Positions 43,845-51,565 of a stretch of DNA of 51,565 nt are shown in pieces. A program made the translations under genes and the position numbers. Location: NCBI GenBank assembly GCA_020352515.1, contig CP070678.1:438471-490035 (forward strand), given 5' to 3'. Under the pieces are notes generated by a model. The model ran no database searches, was not told the origin of the DNA, and saw only the letters and a list, made by a program, of their open reading frames with translations. Every line of letters begins with the position of its first letter. The stretch's first letter is position 1. The stretch is from Phycisphaerales bacterium. Lineage in GTDB: Bacteria; Planctomycetota; Phycisphaerae; Sedimentisphaerales; Anaerobacaceae.

Positions 43845-44103
43845 GGAATCCTACCCTCCAATCGCAAACCCCCCGCTACCTGAAAACTATCTGCCGACCG
43901 GCCGCCGAGATGGCGCTACTGAACCCCAAGCTACACACCACCCCAATACGTCGCCGACTTGTCCATCCGCAAACGAACGACAGACCGCCCACTACCTCAC
44001 TATCACCCATACCAAGTCAACAGCGCCGCAGGCTCAAAGCCGGGACAGCGCCCGGCCGACGCACTCTTCAATGATCCTCTGTTCTGAACTGCCGAAAGGA
44101 CCG

Positions 44104-44826
44104 CTACGTGTCCATCCGGTTCTCCTGGTCCCGAGGACTCTCGCCCGGACAGCACGCGCGCGCCGCACATGGACTGCACGAGCCCCCGCAAATCCAGCCC
44201 CAGTAGTGGAATACGCAACAACCGTAATCCGTGGCCCCGCCCGGAGCACAACTGCTGCTGCTACTGCTGCTGGCGGGCGTCGCTGATGACTGCACTCCGC
44301 TCGAGAACACTATTGCCTCTTCCGAACCGGATTCGTAACCCATCCTGTCAAAACCACTAACGTTCTCAAACAGCTCTGAAGCGTGCAGAATCTTGCGGTA
44401 GCGCCCCTCGACTGTCCGCCCGTCCATCCGGCCCAGGACCGGCTCCAGCACCCCACGATTCTCGTTGAACAGGTTGATCAGCATCACGCTGTCAACACCC
44501 TCAAGAACCGCCGAACCGAACTTCGCGTCCGAAACCATCGCCTTGACCACCTCTTCCACCGCCGTAACATACTCCATACAGGCTTTAGGATTCTCCGCGA
44601 TGTGCTTGAATTTGGACGCATTCAGAGCGAACTTCTCAGGCTGCTCCTGCCACGGCGTTGCGCCTTGCGCGGATTCACCCTTGAGTCCGCCCAGAGCGCC
44701 GGCGGCAGTCCCCGCAGCAATCGCCTTCAAGACGTCCCTTCGTCGCCTCTTGGATTTGGAAATCCCCTTTGACGCCCCGCTATTCTTGTTCGTTCCGGGG
44801 CCTTTTGGTGTCCCACTTGTCCCCAT
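44104..44826 (-). CDS. Tat-targeted Ser/Cys-rich RiPP precursor-like protein
   Basis: Start at ATG 44826, 8 bases after AAGGAG (a GTG three codons upstream would overlap the ribosome site). 240 aa. Residues 1-30 are Gly/Ser/Lys-rich, ending in RRRRDVLKAIAAG, a twin-arginine signal with hydrophobic stretch to ~55. Residues ~60-165 form a helical leader-like domain (FKHIAENPKACMEYV, VLEGVDSVMLINLF, YRKILHASELF). The C-terminus (about 183-226) is a putative core: seven Ser in a row (186-192) encoded by AGC/AGT triplets, then a Gly-, Cys- and aromatic-rich stretch with Cys at 193, 203, 204, 213, 217, 220, 225 and 226 around YWGW. Surrounding maturase genes make this the probable substrate: modified in the cytoplasm, then exported folded by Tat. 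No known leader family (Nif11, nitrile-hydratase type) is evident. Precursor role is inferred. Confidence 0.7.
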   Translation of the reverse strand: MGTSGTPKGPGTNKNSGASKGISKSKRRRRDVLKAIAAGTAAGALGGLKGESAQGATPWQEQPEKFALNASKFKHIAENPKACMEYVTAVEEVVKAMVSDAKFGSAVLEGVDSVMLINLFNENRGVLEPVLGRMDGRTVEGRYRKILHASELFENVSGFDRMGYESGSEEAIVFSSGVQSSATPASSSSSSSCAPGGATDYGCCVFHYWGWICGGSCSPCAARACCPGESPRDQENRMDT

Positions 44827-45113
44827 GTGCGTCACTCCTTACAAAAAGACAATAATCCTTCAATTTCGGCAGAACGCCCCCCTTACATATTCTTGGAAAG
44901 GCATCTCCATGCCCGCCACAGCATCACAAAGACCGGCCCCTCTGGGCCGCCCTGATCCTCACCCTGCATTCGCCGGGCAGTCTGAATGCCTGTCTATTAG
45001 GTAGTTGCCATAAAGACCAAGAATTAAAGAAAGAAAATTGGCGGAATCCCGGATTTTTTCCAACCCGCCCGGTGACAAGCAGTTGGGGCGGAAAACTGCC
45101 ACGCTGATACCGC

Positions 45114-45695
45114 TCAAGGTCCCGCCTCAACGCGCGACACAAGAGATCCCTTTTGCCTGCCCAGCTTGTCCATCGCGTAGTACAGACGTTCGTAGAACGC
45201 GGATGTCGAGCAGCCTGCTCTTTGGGCGGCCTCTTTTACGCTAAGGCCGTGCACAAACCGCAGAACCAGCGCCTCATCCGCCTTCGTTGACGGCCGGTCC
45301 CCTATCTCCGCAAGCACCTTGCCCAGCTCATCCAGAAGAAGCTTGTGCGGGCATTGACTCGGCGCGGCCGGTATGCGACCGGCGAATTCCTCGGCAGAAC
45401 CCAATTGGATAAGGCGCGGCTGTCTCTTCCTGCGGCGAATATGTCGCACTATCAAGTTCTTGGCCACTCCAAGAAGATAGGCCTGCGGATCGCTCTGAGC
45501 ATCGTATTTCATGTTGCCTCTGCATAACTCCACGAAAACACTCTGGGCCAGGTCCTCGGCCTCCTGCTCGCGATGAACCCTGAGCCGGATATAGCTCTTT
45601 ATACGGTTATAGTACTTCACGTGGAGAGCCCCGATGGCCTCCCTGTCTCCTTCATTCGCTGCCTGAGCCAGAAGGACATTATCCGCTTTTTCCAC
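45114..45695 (-). CDS. ECF-type RNA polymerase sigma factor
   Basis: A 193-aa sigma-70-family protein starting at GTG 45695 (no strong ribosome site). Region 2 is DREAIGALHVKYYNRIKSYIRL, EQEAEDLAQSVFVELCRG and DPQAYLLGVAKNLIVRHIRR; region 4 is ADEALVLRFVHGLSVKEAAQRAGCSTSAFYERLYYAM. Regions 1 and 3 are missing, as in extracytoplasmic-function sigma factors. Planctomycetes carry many such factors. It lies 287 bp upstream of the precursor gene on the same strand, and so is the likely activator of the cluster. No anti-sigma gene is adjacent, which suggests control by other means or by a distant partner. Confidence 0.9.
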   Translation of the reverse strand: MEKADNVLLAQAANEGDREAIGALHVKYYNRIKSYIRLRVHREQEAEDLAQSVFVELCRGNMKYDAQSDPQAYLLGVAKNLIVRHIRRRKRQPRLIQLGSAEEFAGRIPAAPSQCPHKLLLDELGKVLAEIGDRPSTKADEALVLRFVHGLSVKEAAQRAGCSTSAFYERLYYAMDKLGRQKGSLVSRVEAGP

Positions 45696-45997
45696 GGTTG
45701 CACCGGCTCTCCCCCAAATACCCCTTCCGGGGCATTTCGCAAGTGGCTGTCTTCAAGGTTAGGGTCCCCCCCCGTCGGTTGCATCCAGGATGTGAATGTA
45801 ACTGCCCGTACTAAAAAGAGTTATGCAGTTGGAGCCCCCCACCGTGATCCTGCGGTCAAGGCACGCAACTTTCGAAGACTGTGGCCGGATGAACCGGTCA
45901 CCTGCAGACTTCCGGTGTTAATGGCGATGACACGGCGTCCGATGTTGATGACGTTTTTCAGAAACCTCCACATTTTTGTGTCCCCAGCCCAAACCGC
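45696..45997. other. 302-bp gap upstream of the sigma factor gene
   Basis: Presumably holds the sigma-factor promoter, but no clear -35/-10 is visible. A 50-codon minus-strand frame at 45821-45973 (MWRFLKNVINIGRRV...) has no ribosome site and is not counted as a gene. A run of eight C lies near 45767. Confidence 0.4.
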
Positions 45998-47758
45998 CTA
46001 TCTCGCCCAGTCTACACTCTTCCGCCAAGAGCGCCTGTAACTCGTTCGCCCCGCCCATACCTTGCCGGCGTGCAGGCAAATGCCCTTTGAGACACAGCCT
46101 GCCGCACTCTGCTGATTGTCAGCCGCCAAGCTCCCCAGCACCACTCGATTCTGCTTGAAATCTACGCCGCTCTTGTGTAAACTAACAGACAATTCGTCCG
46201 AACGGGGCCCGCCCCTATAATTGTTCTCACACAAAAAGGAGCAGTGGCCGAGTGGTTGAAGGCGACGGTCTTGAAAACCGTTGTGCCGAAAGGCACCGGG
46301 GGTTCGAATCCCTCCTGCTCCGTTGATGACAGAGGGGGACATTGTGGTCTTTTCATTGCCTAAATCCCTGCCTGAAAAGTAGTTGGGATCTTCTGTGGCG
46401 TCCGTTGTGTTCTCTGTTAGGTTGCCAACCGTTGCCGACTGATTACATGAAGAGAAAGCCGCAGGTGTCGATTTAGGTGTCAATTTCGGTGTCAACTCTT
46501 TTGGGCGAGCTTGCCCGGTGTCGGCCACCCTGCCCTCCGTACCTGTAGCAGTTTGTTCTTGACTGCTCGGCAGGGACAAATCCGGTAATCCTGCAACCGC
46601 TTCGGCCTCCTGTCCGGCGAGCGTGTGGGTGTACCGTGAAAGCGTCAAGTTAATATCGCTGTGCCTCATAAGCGACTGCGCAACCTTCGGATGGACGCCG
46701 CTTGCCGCCAGCAAGCTCCCGGTAGTATGCCTCAAGCTGTGAAAGTCGGCATAGCGTCCGCCCTCGTCAACATAGGAAATACCGGCGTCCTTTAAGTCTG
46801 CCTTCATCATATCCGATGTTCGTTTCGTCAACTGTTTCCGCGTACCTCCAAAGGCTTTCACTGTGGGCATCTTTCCTTTGAAGAAGGCTCGGAGTAATTC
46901 TGCCGTATTCGCCCGCAAGGGCAGAACGTCCTCTCGCCTGCGCTTGCTGTATCCTGCCTTGATCGTCACATTCAGGCCGTCAAAATCGAAATCGGCCACT
47001 TTAAGGTTGCGTATCTCGTTTGCCCGCAGTCCCGTTTCAGCAGCAAAGCGATACAGCAGGCTTCTCTCGTATCCAGTCATGCCGAAACGCTCCGGGCCTG
47101 CCGTCGTAGTCTCCAGCAGCCGCCTTATCTTGTCCGGCTCAAGCGCTCTGCGAGCGTGCCGTATATCTGTCGTCGGATTTTGGCCTTTGAGGTAGGCTAC
47201 AGGGCTCTCCGCCATCCTGCCGTCGGCAACCAGCCAATTGCAGAACTGCTTGACCGCCTGCAAATAGAAATTGCTGCTGCGTGTGCCCAGGCCGTCTCGT
47301 CTGCGCCCGGCAAGGTACGCTTGCACCTTCGAGGCGGATATGTCGGCGATATACAGGAAGCGGCAGCTTTGAATCACGGCCTTTGCCCTATTGAACACGA
47401 GACGGGCCTGCTTCTCGGTTGTGCCTTTGTCTCGCAGGCTTGCTCCATATTCTTTCAGGTGGTCCATCAGCGGCGTCTTTCGGTGTTTTTTGTAGCGGTC
47501 AACGACGCCTGCCCTTGCCAACTCCGCTTCTCGTTCAAGTGTCGCTGCAAGCTGCTGAGTAGCTGTCTTGTCCTTGTAGCCCTTTACCCGCCGCTCGAAC
47601 CACCCGCATCGCCGCCCGACCTCGACCTTACACACTTCTGCGAAGAGGCAGCCGCCGTAATAGTGGTCGTAATTCGCGCAGCCCGGCATACCGACTTGCG
47701 GATCGCTGTTGCCCTTGAGGAAGGCAATCATGCCGACGCTTCTCCGGCGTTTAGACAT
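45998..47758 (-). CDS. Tyrosine site-specific integrase, reading frame extends through tRNA-Ser
   Basis: Start at ATG 47758 ([17 protein letters not shown]), overlapping the HTH gene stop by 8 bases; the frame is open further upstream. An N-terminal Cys-rich patch ([20 protein letters not shown]) precedes a SAM-like core-binding domain ([18 protein letters not shown]...) and the catalytic domain: ETGLRANEI (R245), FHSLRHTTG (H340, R343), [16 protein letters not shown] (H366, Y376). Residues past ~400 are low-complexity, and the frame then runs antisense across the tRNA gene ([20 protein letters not shown] is the antisense of tRNA-Ser) to 45998. The catalytic part ends near 46600; the tail is probably read-through across the attachment site rather than conserved protein. 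Such integrases insert elements at tRNA 3' ends. The island would lie to the right. Confidence 0.9.
   Translation of the reverse strand: MSKRRRSVGMIAFLKGNSDPQVGMPGCANYDHYYGGCLFAEVCKVEVGRRCGWFERRVKGYKDKTATQQLAATLEREAELARAGVVDRYKKHRKTPLMDHLKEYGASLRDKGTTEKQARLVFNRAKAVIQSCRFLYIADISASKVQAYLAGRRRDGLGTRSSNFYLQAVKQFCNWLVADGRMAESPVAYLKGQNPTTDIRHARRALEPDKIRRLLETTTAGPERFGMTGYERSLLYRFAAETGLRANEIRNLKVADFDFDGLNVTIKAGYSKRRREDVLPLRANTAELLRAFFKGKMPTVKAFGGTRKQLTKRTSDMMKADLKDAGISYVDEGGRYADFHSLRHTTGSLLAASGVHPKVAQSLMRHSDINLTLSRYTHTLAGQEAEAVAGLPDLSLPSSQEQTATGTEGRVADTGQARPKELTPKLTPKSTPAAFSSCNQSATVGNLTENTTDATEDPNYFSGRDLGNEKTTMSPSVINGAGGIRTPGAFRHNGFQDRRLQPLGHCSFLCENNYRGGPRSDELSVSLHKSGVDFKQNRVVLGSLAADNQQSAAGCVSKGICLHAGKVWAGRTSYRRSWRKSVDWAR
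46238..46322 (+). tRNA. tRNA-Ser (anticodon UGA)
   Basis: An 85-nt cloverleaf on the plus strand: acceptor GGAGCAG/CTGCTCC with discriminator G at 46322, D arm GCCGAGTGGTTGAAGGC, anticodon stem acggt/accgt with loop CTTGAAA (anticodon TGA), a long variable arm (gtgccgaaaggcac) that marks it as a class II tRNA (Ser), and T arm GGGGGTTCGAATCCCTC. No CCA is encoded. It decodes UCA. It lies opposite the C-terminal tail of the integrase frame and is the probable insertion site of the element. Confidence 0.95.
46300..46322 (+). other. Putative attachment site at tRNA-Ser 3' end
   Basis: Tyrosine integrases next to a tRNA usually recombine within its T arm and 3' end. The integrase catalytic part lies immediately downstream of this tRNA 3' end, so one att site should lie here. 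I find no second copy of the T-arm/acceptor sequence within the window, so the other end of the island lies beyond 51565 or has decayed. The exact core cannot be fixed. Confidence 0.35.
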
Positions 47759-47999
47759 CTTGCCCACCGTTGCCCTTGATGGCTTCCCACGTCCTTCGGT
47801 CCGGCGCACCGGCCGTAAGCCAGGCAGCGCATTCGTCCGCCCGCCATCGAACAGCCCCCCCAATGTGGAGAGCAGCCGGAATCCTGCCGCAACTGTGCAA
47901 CCTGAAAATTTGGCGTTTAGATAGACTTAATTTCTGTCCGAGAGTTCTTGCGTCCCAGAGCTGCGAAGTCTGAGTTGCTGATTGATGTGTGTCAGTCAT
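47751..47999 (-). CDS. AlpA/excisionase-like helix-turn-helix protein
   Basis: An 82-aa protein with ATG 47999 and AGGAG 12 bases upstream. DARTLGQKLSLSKRQIFRLHSCGRIPAALHIGG, then VRWRADECAAWL, matches the MerR-like winged helix-turn-helix of 'AlpA/excisionase' proteins, which direct excision or regulate integrase genes. It is directly upstream of, and overlaps by 8 bases, the integrase start, so the two are translationally coupled. Probably the recombination directionality factor of the island. Confidence 0.85.
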   Translation of the reverse strand: MTDTHQSATQTSQLWDARTLGQKLSLSKRQIFRLHSCGRIPAALHIGGAVRWRADECAAWLTAGAPDRRTWEAIKGNGGQDV

Positions 48000-48128
48000 T
48001 TCTAATTACTCCTATTAAAGCGTATCACGTTCGTAATAACGATTATGGGAGCAATTCTATGACTGGCGTAGAAAACTGTCTGTCCTGACATTTGTCACTG
48101 ACACGACTGGCAAAGGCGTACGCTGGAT

Positions 48129-49661
48129 TCAGCGCCTTCGATAGTACCCGTTGCCATCATGGCCAAGTATCCCCCGCTTTTTCAGATTGGATAGTATCTG
48201 GCGATAGTGCGAGCTGTTGTCATATCCCGCCACACTGAGTATTCTCACCCCTACCACAGGGCCATTCTTTTCTCTCTGTATCTTGTCTAACGCTTCCAGA
48301 ATATTCGCCTCGGTGTCCGTCAGATCCAACTCGTCCTCATCTCGGCTCTTCTCCAACGTCCCCCCGTTCGAAACTGCTGATGCTTCTTTTGCGACTTCCA
48401 TTTCAGCTTCCAGCTTGGCCCAAGCCACTCTCGCAAGTCTGATCCATGCTTCACGTTTGGCTTCCCCCAACTTTGAAAATGCCGCGTCTACACCCTCATA
48501 CCAGAAGAATCTGTCAGGGCACGCCCGCTGTTCAAATTCGGTAAGCTCAAGGCACGAATTCTGTGCATCAGGGTCGGTAAGCAGCCAAGTGGCTAAACAG
48601 ATTCTCTCGGCTTGTTCAGTGGTGAGGAATCGTCGGCTCTTGAGAAGCATTTCGCATACCACCAAAAACCTATCAACGCTTGCAACTCCGTCTTGCACGT
48701 TTCTCCGCCCTTCAAGCGTGCTCTCCACTTTCTTTTGCAGCTGCTCGTCCGAGAAGAAGCATACCCATTTATGGTTACCATCTGGCCTGACTTCATAACC
48801 ATCCTCCACCTCTATGAGGGCCTCTTCTCCCCCAATCCCGCACAGAGCTTTGATCTGATCCATAGGCACAAACACCTTTGCTCTTACCATTGCCGATAGC
48901 AAAGCTGGCTCCTGCAAAAATGCGTCTGACACATACCCAAGCTCATCATACAGACAATCCATCCTTTTTCTGAGCAGCTCTAATTCCTGCTCTTTCAATT
49001 TCCAAAACACCTTCAAGTCGTTAAACTGGTCTAACCATTTTCCAGCCTTGTGGTATCTCTCGGGATGCTTCTTAATATCGACCCCTATCCGAACGAATAG
49101 GTCTCTGTCCTCGTTAGTAATCCCTCCCCAGTCCGCGTTCTCCCCTGTTCTCGGTCCTTCTCTCTTAACTTCTCCAGATCCAGGAGCTTGTCTCTCATGC
49201 CGCCGAATGAATAGCCTGGTTTCTTCCCGTAAAGCTCGCAGCTCCCTCACTTCCGACCACTCAAATCCATCGCCCGTAGGCATATCACTGTATCCGTAGT
49301 AGACCATCGCCTCGTGTTCGTAGTAAGATCTAGTGAGACTGAATCCATAGGGTCTGTCTCGCACCCCGCACTCCATTGCCAAAACTCTGATTCTCTCCCC
49401 AAGGTTTTTTATTTCCGCCATGCCCAGAATCGGTTCAAACTCTTCCTCTGGGCCTGCCAGCTCAAAAACTCGGTTGATCGCCGCCAAGAGTTCTTTTGCA
49501 ATCTCCACCTTATATGTATCTCTCTCATTCATGCCCGAAATCTTAGCGGATTTAGCCCCGAATGTCCATAATCTTGTAGGATTTTCCTTGATTGGCAGCC
49601 GGCCGTAGTCTACAATTATTTCGTTTTCATCGATCAGGCAACCTCGACAAGAAGAGGACAT
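48129..49661 (-). CDS. Large island protein of unknown function with C-terminal winged helix
   Basis: A 510-aa protein; ATG 49661 follows GGAGGAG with 9-base spacing, so I keep the long start. The body is mostly charged helices (KEQELELLRKRMDCLYDELG), and several Trp/Cys-bearing segments. The last ~65 residues (LDLTDTEANILEALDKIQ, VRILSVAGYDNSSHYRQILS, LKKRGILGHDGNGYYRR) look like a winged helix-turn-helix, so it may bind DNA, for example as a regulator or replication-linked protein of the island. Base composition is clearly poorer in GC than the neighbouring chromosome, consistent with transfer. I do not recognise a family. It is divergent from the beta-helix gene, separated by only ~50 bp. 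Confidence 0.6.
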   Translation of the reverse strand: MSSSCRGCLIDENEIIVDYGRLPIKENPTRLWTFGAKSAKISGMNERDTYKVEIAKELLAAINRVFELAGPEEEFEPILGMAEIKNLGERIRVLAMECGVRDRPYGFSLTRSYYEHEAMVYYGYSDMPTGDGFEWSEVRELRALREETRLFIRRHERQAPGSGEVKREGPRTGENADWGGITNEDRDLFVRIGVDIKKHPERYHKAGKWLDQFNDLKVFWKLKEQELELLRKRMDCLYDELGYVSDAFLQEPALLSAMVRAKVFVPMDQIKALCGIGGEEALIEVEDGYEVRPDGNHKWVCFFSDEQLQKKVESTLEGRRNVQDGVASVDRFLVVCEMLLKSRRFLTTEQAERICLATWLLTDPDAQNSCLELTEFEQRACPDRFFWYEGVDAAFSKLGEAKREAWIRLARVAWAKLEAEMEVAKEASAVSNGGTLEKSRDEDELDLTDTEANILEALDKIQREKNGPVVGVRILSVAGYDNSSHYRQILSNLKKRGILGHDGNGYYRRR

Positions 49662-49714
49662 GTCGTAGCGCTCCTCCGGTTAAGTTCTTTGGCTTATTTT
49701 GGAAGGAGAAGATG

Positions 49715-51565
49715 ATGCGAAGCGGAAAGTCAACAATCCTGGCGGTCGCAGTAACGCTCGTTTTTCTGGTCGGTAGCTCTCATACTGCCTTGGCCACAAT
49801 CGTGTACGATTCCGGGGGTGAACACGACATAGACTTCACAATCAACGATGACCTTGAAGTGAGAGATAACCCCAGCGGAGAACCAACCACAGTGAACCTT
49901 CTTGAGGGTGCTTTGGTATCAGGCGACCTCGGTGTCTTTGGGAATAGCGGCATTTCTGTTGCAGGGGGTATCATATCTCACGATTTGCAGACTTTTGATG
50001 ACAGCGCGGCCACCATGTGCAGCGGCTTCGTTGGTACTTTTAACGTATACGGCAAGAGCACTCTCCGCGTGGATGGAGGGACGATCGGCTCCCTTTTTCC
50101 TACACAGAACAGCCGCACCACTGTAGCTGGTGGTCTGATACATAATGTTTGGGCTCAGCAGAACAGCCAGGTTAGCGTTTCAGGCGCATCGATAGAAGAT
50201 ATGCTACGTGTGTGGGGTGACAGCCAAGTTAATATTTCTGGAGTCCCAATCAGAGAAGTGGAGGTCGCGAATAACGGCCACCTTATTCTGACCGATGTCT
50301 CGGTCGGCAAGAACATCTCCGCCACTGACGATAGCCAGGTCAGTATTTCCGATGCCACGATAAGTAGTAACCTGTCCGCCACCCAGAGGAGCCATATTAC
50401 CCTGTCTGTGGACTCGATTGGAGGTACTCTTTCTGCCGAGGACGAAACCCAAGTCACTGTGCACAGAGGCGCAATAGGTGGGGGCATCAAAACCACTGGC
50501 CATAGTCAGGTCTGTATCTGTAGTGGCCCTATAGGTGGTATCTTGAACGTTAGCGAGAGCAGTGTATTAACGGTGCGAGGGATCGTCTTTAATTACGCGT
50601 TCGGGGAAATAAAGAACACAACCGGCATTCTGACGGGCACACTGCCATATGGTGACCCTATTGATAATCACTTCTTCGTCTCAGGTGACGCCTCTATTGT
50701 TTTGGTCTACGAGGTGGCGGCTAATTACCACGTTGATGCACTCAATGGCAACGATGAAAACGATGGTTTTTCTCACCCGACTGCCTTTGCAACTATCCAG
50801 AAGGGCATCGATGCGGCAGAGCACGGTGATAGGGTTCTTGTCTATTCTGGTGCTTACCATGAGAACATCGACCTCAAAGGCAAGAACATAACCCTCACGT
50901 CCACAGACCCGAACGACCCCGATGTCATTGCAGCCACGATAATTGACGGCAATGACGCGAACTCGGTTGTTATCTTCTCCGGCGCCGAGGACAGCAACTG
51001 CGTTATCACCGGTTTTACAATCACCGACGGCAACGCCCCCAGCGGCGGAGGAATTTGCGGTAACGGAACCAAGGCGACTATCTTCAAGAACATCATCAAG
51101 GACAACCAGTCAACCATGTTCGCCGGCGGCGGCGGGATATTCGACTGTGACGGACTGATTGAAGGCAACGTCATTACCGGCAACCATGCCGGCGGCTGCT
51201 GCGGCGGCGGCAAGGGAGGCGCCCTTAGCGAGTGCGACGGCACTATCCGGGGCAATATCATCCGCGACAATTCCGGCTACTACGGCGCAGGCTTAAGCGC
51301 CTGTAACGGGAGGGTCGTCAGTAATCTGCTGGTCGCCAACGTCGCCGTTCACGGCGGCGCCCTCGCCGACTGCGATGGTCTTATCAGCGGCTGTACCATA
51401 GTCGGCAACTGGGGCTCGACCGGAAGCGCGATTCTCGACTGTAACGGCACCGTAACCAACTGCATTCTCTGGCAGAATGGCGCGGGAGTCAAAGAGCAGA
51501 TAACAGCGTGCTCGGCGCCCACCTATAGCTGCATCGAGGACTGGGTTCAAGGGGGCACCAGCAAC
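49715..51565 (+). CDS. Secreted parallel beta-helix protein (3' partial)
   Basis: The frame is open from ATG 49712/49715 (the latter better spaced from AAGGAG) to the window end, so at least ~617 codons. Signal peptide MRSGKSTILAVAVTLVFLVG. From about residue 100 to 280 run irregular ~20-22-residue repeats of the type SQVSISDATISSNLSA, as in beta-solenoid adhesins. From ~340 a second region starts with YHVDALNGNDENDGFSHPTA and IQKGIDAAEHGDRVLVYSGAYHENI, typical of pectin-lyase-like right-handed beta-helix proteins (DUF1565/NosD-like), then short loops with Gly/Cys (GGGICGNG, CGGGKGG). Such large secreted proteins are common in planctomycetes and may bind or degrade polysaccharides. The C-terminal sorting signal is beyond the window. 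Confidence 0.85.
   Translation, partial: MRSGKSTILAVAVTLVFLVGSSHTALATIVYDSGGEHDIDFTINDDLEVRDNPSGEPTTVNLLEGALVSGDLGVFGNSGISVAGGIISHDLQTFDDSAATMCSGFVGTFNVYGKSTLRVDGGTIGSLFPTQNSRTTVAGGLIHNVWAQQNSQVSVSGASIEDMLRVWGDSQVNISGVPIREVEVANNGHLILTDVSVGKNISATDDSQVSISDATISSNLSATQRSHITLSVDSIGGTLSAEDETQVTVHRGAIGGGIKTTGHSQVCICSGPIGGILNVSESSVLTVRGIVFNYAFGEIKNTTGILTGTLPYGDPIDNHFFVSGDASIVLVYEVAANYHVDALNGNDENDGFSHPTAFATIQKGIDAAEHGDRVLVYSGAYHENIDLKGKNITLTSTDPNDPDVIAATIIDGNDANSVVIFSGAEDSNCVITGFTITDGNAPSGGGICGNGTKATIFKNIIKDNQSTMFAGGGGIFDCDGLIEGNVITGNHAGGCCGGGKGGALSECDGTIRGNIIRDNSGYYGAGLSACNGRVVSNLLVANVAVHGGALADCDGLISGCTIVGNWGSTGSAILDCNGTVTNCILWQNGAGVKEQITACSAPTYSCIEDWVQGGTSN

Noticed and set aside
44003..44251. Small minus-strand frames overlapping the precursor core, considered as an alternative precursor
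   Set aside because: They are out-of-frame readings of the Cys/Ser-rich core and lack their own ribosome site.
46238..46322. Protein segment [13 protein letters not shown] of the integrase as a conserved domain
   Set aside because: It is the antisense translation of tRNA-Ser, a familiar false protein signature.
1..51565. CRISPR arrays, rRNA genes, cobalamin riboswitch
   Set aside because: Looked for on both strands, especially upstream of the B12-type radical SAM genes; no regular spacer-repeat pattern, rRNA signature or B12-box-like leader was seen.

Overview
The window most resembles a chromosomal segment of a planctomycete, probably of the Phycisphaerae/Sedimentisphaerales kind. This is inferred from gene content: a PEP-CTERM sorting tail (IPEP...VRRRR), dockerin-like 'GDLNADG' repeats inside LamG-type secreted proteins, several Tat-exported enzymes, Cys-type sulfatase and GH32-like enzymes, a two-lobed aspartyl-protease-like lipoprotein, and an ECF sigma factor. 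No 16S rRNA or other taxonomic marker is present. Codon use is GC-rich except in the island at the right end.

Layout. 1-6.3 kb: end of a kinesin-light-chain-type TPR gene, then minus-strand envelope and secreted genes (aspartyl protease-like lipoprotein, MipA/OmpV beta-barrel, LamG-dockerin-Ig-glycosidase-like protein, LamG PEP-CTERM protein). 7.3-10 kb: a stand-alone 902-aa protein joining a membrane segment with a zinc-protease HEMGH motif to an enolase-like protein whose two domains are in reversed order (circular permutation). 10.2-21.1 kb: a carbohydrate/sulfate-ester locus (heparinase-like lyase, beta-propeller glycosidase, ceramidase-family hydrolase, Gfo/Idh/MocA oxidoreductase, sulfatase, GH32-like protein). 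21.1-22.1 kb: a gap holding a 152-bp foldback element. 22.1-25.3 kb: a membrane spermidine-synthase-like/TPR fusion.

25.7-45.7 kb is a compact, all-minus-strand cluster that I interpret as an undescribed RiPP (ribosomally made, modified peptide) system. Read in the direction of transcription it has: an ECF sigma factor; a 240-aa precursor-like protein with a Tat signal, a middle leader-like domain and a Ser/Cys/aromatic-rich C-terminal core with 8 Cys; five radical SAM/SPASM peptide-maturase-like enzymes that share an N-terminal domain; a sixth paralogue that has lost the radical SAM cluster and SAM motifs but keeps its SPASM cysteines; four radical SAM enzymes with B12-binding-type N-termini plus a short radical SAM/SPASM-type enzyme; an unknown protein; a U32-peptidase-like protein; and a C-terminally anchored LolA-like protein. 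Several genes overlap or nearly abut, which suggests one long transcript and one pathway: the sigma factor turns on the precursor and enzymes, many radical enzymes modify the core in the cytoplasm, and the folded product leaves by Tat.

46-49.7 kb: a tRNA-Ser(UGA) gene with a tyrosine integrase, an AlpA/excisionase-like HTH protein and an unknown AT-richer gene, which together look like the integrase end of a genomic island. The integrase reading frame runs antisense through the tRNA. The window ends inside a secreted beta-helix protein.
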